DNA of 64,000 nucleotides, from the NCBI RefSeq assembly GCF_014199955.1, contig NZ_JACHOQ010000002.1, positions 310,001 through 374,000 of the forward strand. The letters run 5' to 3'. Below the pieces are notes generated by a model that had not been told where the DNA came from, made no database searches, and worked only from the letters and a program-made list of their open reading frames with translations. Positions 59,576 through 64,000 of the stretch are shown piece by piece. This DNA is from Brevundimonas aurantiaca. Its GTDB lineage: Bacteria; Pseudomonadota; Alphaproteobacteria; Caulobacterales; Caulobacteraceae. The position numbers and the translations under genes were made by a program. Positions within the stretch are counted from its first letter, which is position 1; every line of letters begins with the position of its first letter.

Positions 59576-60166
59576 ATGATCCTCGTCGTCGATAACTACG
59601 ACAGCTTTACCTACAACCTCGTCCACTACCTCGCGGAGTTGGGCGCGCCGACCCATGTGGTGCGCAACGATGACCTGACGGCGGCCGAGGCCTGGGCGCT
59701 GAACCCCGCCGCCGTCCTGCTGTCTCCCGGCCCCTGCGCGCCGGATCAGGCAGGCATCTGCCTGCCGCTGATCGAAAGCGCACCGGCCTCCATGCCCATC
59801 CTGGGCGTCTGCCTGGGCCACCAGGCCATAGGCCAGGCCTTCGGCGGCGACGTGATCCGCGCCAAGACCCTGATGCACGGCAAGACCTCGCCGATCCATC
59901 ACGACGGCAAGAGCGTCTTCGCCGGCCTGCCCTCGCCCTTCACCGCCACCCGCTATCATTCCCTGGCCGTGAAGCGCGAAACCCTGCCCGACTGTCTCGA
60001 GGTGACCGCCTGGACCGCCGACGGCGAAATCATGGGGCTCCAGCACCGCAGCCGCCCGATCCATGGCGTTCAGTTCCACCCGGAATCCATCGCTACAGAA
60101 CATGGCCACGACATGCTGGCCAACTTCCTTCAGATCGCCGGCGTGAAGCGCCTCGCGGCCGCCTGA
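59576..60166 (+). CDS. trpG: Anthranilate synthase glutaminase component II
   Basis: Supplies ammonia to TrpE. 196 residues. Class I glutamine amidotransferase with catalytic Cys in [16 protein letters not shown] and His-Glu in [11 protein letters not shown]. The start is the ATG at 59576 ([14 protein letters not shown]). An 18-codon ORF with one Trp codon (59517-59573) ends two bases before it. First gene of trpGDC. Confidence 0.96.
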   Translation: MILVVDNYDSFTYNLVHYLAELGAPTHVVRNDDLTAAEAWALNPAAVLLSPGPCAPDQAGICLPLIESAPASMPILGVCLGHQAIGQAFGGDVIRAKTLMHGKTSPIHHDGKSVFAGLPSPFTATRYHSLAVKRETLPDCLEVTAWTADGEIMGLQHRSRPIHGVQFHPESIATEHGHDMLANFLQIAGVKRLAAA

Positions 60167-60182
60167 TCATGGCCGCCTGACC

Positions 60183-61220
60183 ATGGCCGATGGTTTCAAG
60201 CCGATCCTCGCCCGACTGGTCGAGGGCCACCCCCTGACGTCCGAACAGGCGCACGACTTCTTCGCCGCCTGCCTGCGCGGCGAACCGACCCCGTCCCAGG
60301 TCGCCGCCGCCGTCACCGCCCTTCGGATTCGCGGGGAGACGGTGGACGAGATCGCCGCCTTCGCCCAGGCCATGCGCGAGGCCGCCCTGACCTTGGATCA
60401 TCCCTATGAGGTGATCGACACCTGCGGCACCGGCGGCGACGGCCAGCACACCTACAACATCTCCACCGCCGCCGCCCTGGTCCTGGCCGGCGCCGGCCTG
60501 AAGGTCGCCAAGCACGGCAACCGGGCCATGTCCTCGAAATCCGGCTCGTCCGACGTCCTGTCGATCCTGGGCGTCAACATGGCCGCCAGCCCGGCCCAGC
60601 AGCGCAAGGCGCTGGACGAGGCCGGCATCTGCTTCCTGTTCGCCCCCGCCTATCACGGCGCCATGCGCCATGTCGGCCCCGTCCGGGCCGAGATCGGTTT
60701 CCGCACCGTCTTCAATCTGCTGGGCCCCCTGTCCAACCCGGCCCAGGCCAGACGCCAGGTCATGGGCGTCTATGACCCCCGACTGCTCGAGCCTCTGGTC
60801 GAGGTGCTGGGCCGGCTGGGCGCGACCCGCGCCTGGACCGTCCACGGCCAGGGTCTGGACGAACTGGCGACGTCCGGCCCGACCGAAGTGGCGGAATGGA
60901 AGGACGGCGCCGTCCGCCGCTTCCAGGTCACGCCCGAGGACGCCGGCCTGCCCCGCGCCTCCATCGACGCCATTCGCGGCGGCGACGCCGAGGAGAACGC
61001 CGCCGCCCTGCGCGCCCTGCTGGCGGGCCAGACGGGCCCCTATCGCGACATCGTCTTGCTGAACGCCGCCGCCGCCCTCGTGGTCGCGGATCGGGCGACG
61101 GATCTCGCCGAAGGCGCCGCCCTGGCCGCAGCCGCCGTCGACGACGGCCGGGCCGCCCAGGCCCTGGAGCGGCTGGCCCGCATCACCTCGACCCCGCTGG
61201 AGACGGAGGACGCCCCATGA
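60183..61220 (+). CDS. trpD: Anthranilate phosphoribosyltransferase
   Basis: Attaches phosphoribosyl from PRPP to anthranilate. 345 residues. Anthranilate/PRPP motifs [35 protein letters not shown] and [11 protein letters not shown] are intact. Starts 16 bases after trpG; its stop overlaps the trpC ATG (ATGA). Confidence 0.97.
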   Translation: MADGFKPILARLVEGHPLTSEQAHDFFAACLRGEPTPSQVAAAVTALRIRGETVDEIAAFAQAMREAALTLDHPYEVIDTCGTGGDGQHTYNISTAAALVLAGAGLKVAKHGNRAMSSKSGSSDVLSILGVNMAASPAQQRKALDEAGICFLFAPAYHGAMRHVGPVRAEIGFRTVFNLLGPLSNPAQARRQVMGVYDPRLLEPLVEVLGRLGATRAWTVHGQGLDELATSGPTEVAEWKDGAVRRFQVTPEDAGLPRASIDAIRGGDAEENAAALRALLAGQTGPYRDIVLLNAAAALVVADRATDLAEGAALAAAAVDDGRAAQALERLARITSTPLETEDAP

Positions 61221-62011
61221 CCGACGTTCTGGACCGTATCGCCGCCTACAAGCGCGAGGACGTCGCCGCCCGCAAGGCCGCGACCTCTCAGGACGCGATC
61301 GAGACTCTGGCCCAGGCCGCCTCGGCCCCGCGCGGCTTCCGCGCCGCCCTGGATCGAACGGTCGAGGACACCGGCCGCCCCGCCCTGATCGCCGAGATCA
61401 AGAAGGCCAGCCCGTCCAAGGGGTTGATCCGTCCCGACTTCGATCCCCCAGCCCTCGCCAAGGCCTATGAGGCCGGCGGCGCGTCCTGCCTTTCGGTCCT
61501 GACCGACGGCCCCAGTTTCCAGGGCGACGACGCCTATTTGGGCCAGGCCCGTGCGGCGACCGCCCTGCCCTGCCTGCGCAAGGACTTCCTGGTCGATCCC
61601 TGGCAGGTCGCCGAGAGCCGGGCGCTCGGCGCCGACTGCATCCTGATCATCCTGGCCATGATCGACGATCGGCTGGCCGCCGAACTGCTGGCCGAGGCCG
61701 AACGCTTCGGCATGGACGCCCTGATCGAAACCCACGACGAGGCCGAAATGGCGCGCGCCTGCGCTCTCGGCGGGGATTTGGTGGGGATCAACAACCGGTC
61801 GCTGCGAACGTTCGAGGTCGATCTGGAAACGACGGAACGCCTGGCGATGCTCAGCCCCGTGCGCGCCCTCCTGGTCGCCGAGAGCGGCATCTTCACCCCC
61901 GACGACGTCGCGCGCGTCTCCGCCGCCCACGCCCAGGCCATTCTGGTCGGCGAGAGCCTGATGCGTCAGGCCGACGTCGAGGAAGCGACGCGCAAGCTGC
62001 TGGCCGCCTGA
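61217..62011 (+). CDS. trpC: Indole-3-glycerol phosphate synthase
   Basis: 264-residue TIM barrel that closes the indole ring. Motifs: [15 protein letters not shown] (catalytic Lys), [28 protein letters not shown] and [13 protein letters not shown]. The gene is monofunctional, without a fused TrpF. In related Caulobacterales moaC and moeA commonly follow; here lexA follows directly, 123 bases on. Confidence 0.96.
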   Translation: MTDVLDRIAAYKREDVAARKAATSQDAIETLAQAASAPRGFRAALDRTVEDTGRPALIAEIKKASPSKGLIRPDFDPPALAKAYEAGGASCLSVLTDGPSFQGDDAYLGQARAATALPCLRKDFLVDPWQVAESRALGADCILIILAMIDDRLAAELLAEAERFGMDALIETHDEAEMARACALGGDLVGINNRSLRTFEVDLETTERLAMLSPVRALLVAESGIFTPDDVARVSAAHAQAILVGESLMRQADVEEATRKLLAA

Positions 62012-62043
62012 TTCAACTGGACGCGCGTGGTGAAGCGACGCCG

Positions 62044-62101
62044 TTAAGTTGACATTAGGAAGGAACACTTACAGAACATCGTCAATGTTCACGGCCCGTT
62101 C
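62044..62101 (+). promoter_or_regulatory. lexA promoter with two SOS boxes
   Basis: TTGACA (62049-62054) is a consensus -35. GAAC-N7-GAAC (62063-62077) is an alphaproteobacterial SOS box read on the minus strand and overlaps the -10 region. A second box, GTTC-N7-GTTC (62087-62101), lies on the plus strand ten bases downstream. LexA binding to both would give tight autorepression. TTAA-N7-TTAG (62044-62058), one base off a CtrA site, covers the -35. Confidence 0.8.
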
Positions 62102-62134
62102 CGATTCGTCGGTCGGGCGCATGAGGGGCCGGCG

Positions 62135-62836
62135 ATGCTCACGCGCAAACAGCACGAACTGCTGATGTTCATCCACGAACGGATTCAGGAGACCGGCGTC
62201 TCCCCCTCGTTCGACGAGATGAAGGAGGCGCTGGACCTGGCGTCCAAGTCGGGCATTCACCGGCTGATCACGGCGCTGGAGGAGCGCGGCTTCATCCGCC
62301 GCCTCGCCCACCGCGCCCGCGCCCTGGAAGTGACCAAACTGCCGGAGCAGGCCACAGCCGGCGCTCCGCGCGGCCGGGCCGGGTTCAAGCCCGATGTCAT
62401 CGAAGGCGGCGGCGGCGCGCGTCCCGTCGCTGCGGCCTCAGCCGCCAACGACACCCGCGAACTGCCGCTCCTGGGCAAGATCGCCGCCGGCACCCCCATA
62501 GCCGCCATCCAGCACGAACAGGAGCGGCTGCCGGTGCCGGAATCCATGCTGGGCAAGGGCGATCACTACATCCTCGAAATCGAGGGCGACTCCATGATCG
62601 AGGCCGGCATTCTGAACGGCGACCTGGTGGTCATCCGGCGCGGCGACACCGCCAACAACGGCGAGATCGTCGTCGCCCTGGTCGAGGGCGAAGAGGCCAC
62701 GCTGAAGCGTCTGCGCCGCAAGGGCGGCTCCATCGCCCTGGAGCCCGCCAACCGCAACTATGAGACCCGCATCTTCGGTCCCGACCAGGTCGAGGTCCAG
62801 GGCAAGCTGGTCGGCCTCATGCGCCGCTATCACTGA
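62135..62836 (+). CDS. lexA: SOS repressor LexA
   Basis: 233 residues. N-terminal winged helix ([40 protein letters not shown]). Self-cleavage site Ala118-Gly119 in GKIAAGTPI, nucleophile Ser153 in EGDSMIEAG and Lys191 in EEATLKRL. The linker (70-108) is long and Gly/Ala-rich, typical of alphaproteobacteria. Autoregulation through the two boxes upstream is expected. The last 20 bases overlap the convergent comEC gene. Confidence 0.97.
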   Translation: MLTRKQHELLMFIHERIQETGVSPSFDEMKEALDLASKSGIHRLITALEERGFIRRLAHRARALEVTKLPEQATAGAPRGRAGFKPDVIEGGGGARPVAAASAANDTRELPLLGKIAAGTPIAAIQHEQERLPVPESMLGKGDHYILEIEGDSMIEAGILNGDLVVIRRGDTANNGEIVVALVEGEEATLKRLRRKGGSIALEPANRNYETRIFGPDQVEVQGKLVGLMRRYH

Positions 62837-64000
62837 CAGCTGGATTCGGCCGGCGCGCCCACGGCCGGTCGCCCCGGACATCGGCCGTCCACACGGCCCG
62901 CCAGCCGCCCGCGCCGCTACGCCACAGCTCCACCGCCCCGCCGCGCGCAAAGTCCGCCCCGTCCAGAACCAGCCGCCCGTCACATGAGGGCGGCAGGGCG
63001 TGAACCACCGCCCGCACGCTGACGACCGGGGCCGCAAGGCACAGGGCGTCCATCTGCTCCATGTCCGGCGTCCGCCTGCCCCACCACAGGGCGACCGGCC
63101 CCGCCCCAGTGAGTTCGGGACGGCATGAAGCGCGGTCGCAGGCCCAGCCGGCCTCGGGCCGGTCCGCCAGGGTCAGACCGCGCCGCCGGGACCACAGGTC
63201 CGCCGCGAACTCACGCACGCCGGGCCGGACGACGATCGCCTCCTTCTGGCGACGAAAGGCCGCATTGGTCCCGCCGTCGCCGATCCAGACATCCGGCGTC
63301 GGCGCGCGCGGACAGACCAGCACCGCCGCCGCAAGAGGCAGGCCCAGCCACCGCAGCCGCCCCTGCCAGAGGCAGACGAACAGCACGCCAAGAAAGGCCA
63401 CGGGCAGCACAGGGTCCGGCGCGCTGGCCACCGTCCGCACCGCGCCCGGCAAGCCGGCCGTCCAGCCGCCGATCGCCAGCGTCAGATCGACGCCCCACCC
63501 CGCCACCGCCAGGAACGGGCCGCCCAGGCCCACGGGCTCCAAGGCCGCGCCCAACGCGAGGGCGGGCATAAGGACGAAGTCCGCCACCGGCGCCGTCGCC
63601 AGATTGGCCAGCAGCCCGTACATGGCCGTCCGGTTGAAATGCTGCATGGCGAAGGGTCCCGTCGCCAGTCCCGCCACGACGCTGGCCGCCACCGCCGCCG
63701 TCAGCCAACCGCCGAACCTCTGGACCGCCACAATGGGCCAGGGCGCGGAGATCTCTCGGGTCCGCTTGGGCCAGATTTCGACCAGGGCCACCAGGGCCGC
63801 CGTCGCCGCGAACGACATCTGGAACCCCGGCGTCACGATGGCCTCGGGCTGGATCGCCAGGACGGCGAAGGCGGCCACGGCCAGCCCGTGCATGGTCACG
63901 GCCTGCCGGTCCAGCAAGATGGCCGCAAAGGCGATGGAGGCGGTAATGGCCGCCCGCTCCGCCGGCGGCGGGGCGCCGGAAATCACCAGATAAACCCCCA
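62817..64000 (-). CDS. comEC: ComEC/Rec2-family membrane protein, 3' part (cut by window edge)
   Basis: At least 394 residues of the C-terminal part are present, beginning before [22 protein letters not shown], a segment of the Competence domain. Several membrane helices follow (through [18 protein letters not shown]), then a soluble C-terminal region with short beta-rich segments in place of a canonical metallo-beta-lactamase domain. Homologues form the inner-membrane channel for DNA uptake. The frame remains open to base 64000. The stop overlaps lexA by 20 bases, a convergent arrangement conserved in relatives. Confidence 0.9.
   Translation of the reverse strand, partial: GVYLVISGAPPPAERAAITASIAFAAILLDRQAVTMHGLAVAAFAVLAIQPEAIVTPGFQMSFAATAALVALVEIWPKRTREISAPWPIVAVQRFGGWLTAAVAASVVAGLATGPFAMQHFNRTAMYGLLANLATAPVADFVLMPALALGAALEPVGLGGPFLAVAGWGVDLTLAIGGWTAGLPGAVRTVASAPDPVLPVAFLGVLFVCLWQGRLRWLGLPLAAAVLVCPRAPTPDVWIGDGGTNAAFRRQKEAIVVRPGVREFAADLWSRRRGLTLADRPEAGWACDRASCRPELTGAGPVALWWGRRTPDMEQMDALCLAAPVVSVRAVVHALPPSCDGRLVLDGADFARGGAVELWRSGAGGWRAVWTADVRGDRPWARRPNPAVSDSGA

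Overview
The window is GC-rich, gene-dense chromosomal DNA from an alphaproteobacterium, most likely a Caulobacterales member close to Brevundimonas or Caulobacter. The case rests on gene content and control signals: a bactofilin gene overlapping an M23 peptidase gene, an aspartate-rich (Mg-type) HemB, a LexA promoter with alphaproteobacterial GTTC-N7-GTTC boxes, and the order trpE ... trpGDC - lexA - comEC. No rRNA, tRNA, CRISPR array, transposase or prophage was recognised. The genus is an inference.

Left part (1-16 kb). A leftward iron-sulfur operon runs iscR - cysteine desulfurase - sufB - small unknown - sufC - sufD - sufS, and all but one of its junctions are overlapping stop/start codons. 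It is preceded by a promoter containing a palindrome with the spacing of an E. coli type-1 IscR site. Then come an alpha/beta-hydrolase-fold protein lacking the nucleophile serine, a TerC-type membrane protein, a type II NADH dehydrogenase-like flavoprotein, an EamA exporter, the peroxide defence pair ahpC/ahpF, a NamZ-type muramidase with a DOMON-like partner, and tyrS. In front of tyrS lies a tiny possible leader ORF with consecutive Tyr codons.

Middle (16-34 kb). Peroxiredoxin bcp, the M23 peptidase/bactofilin pair, prfB with its programmed +1 frameshift, PBP1A, ohr, a cobS without cobT beside it, a hybrid histidine kinase, and mutL carrying inverted 7-bp tandem repeats in its linker. Next are a phosphotyrosine phosphatase, a DUF559 nuclease gene between two copies of a palindromic repeat, rsmD, an RluB-type pseudouridine synthase, tadA, an MliC-like lipoprotein and a nitronate monooxygenase-like gene.

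Right part (34-64 kb). aroK-aroB-GNAT, xerD, accA, a response regulator with an unknown helical partner, an Atm1-like ABC transporter, threonine aldolase, MscS, FKBP, two tandem M61 peptidases, a lipoprotein methyltransferase, hemB, a PAT-type acetyltransferase, a putative metal-handling pair, pyrG, secG, tpiA, ppiD-trpE, trpGDC, lexA with two SOS boxes, and the 3' part of comEC.

Intergenic spaces hold several families of REP-like palindromes (near 16.1, 22.9, 27.9, 28.5, 29.0, 33.7 and 46.0 kb). Recurrent themes are Fe-S assembly, thiol peroxide defence, envelope and peptidoglycan work, and tryptophan/aromatic biosynthesis.
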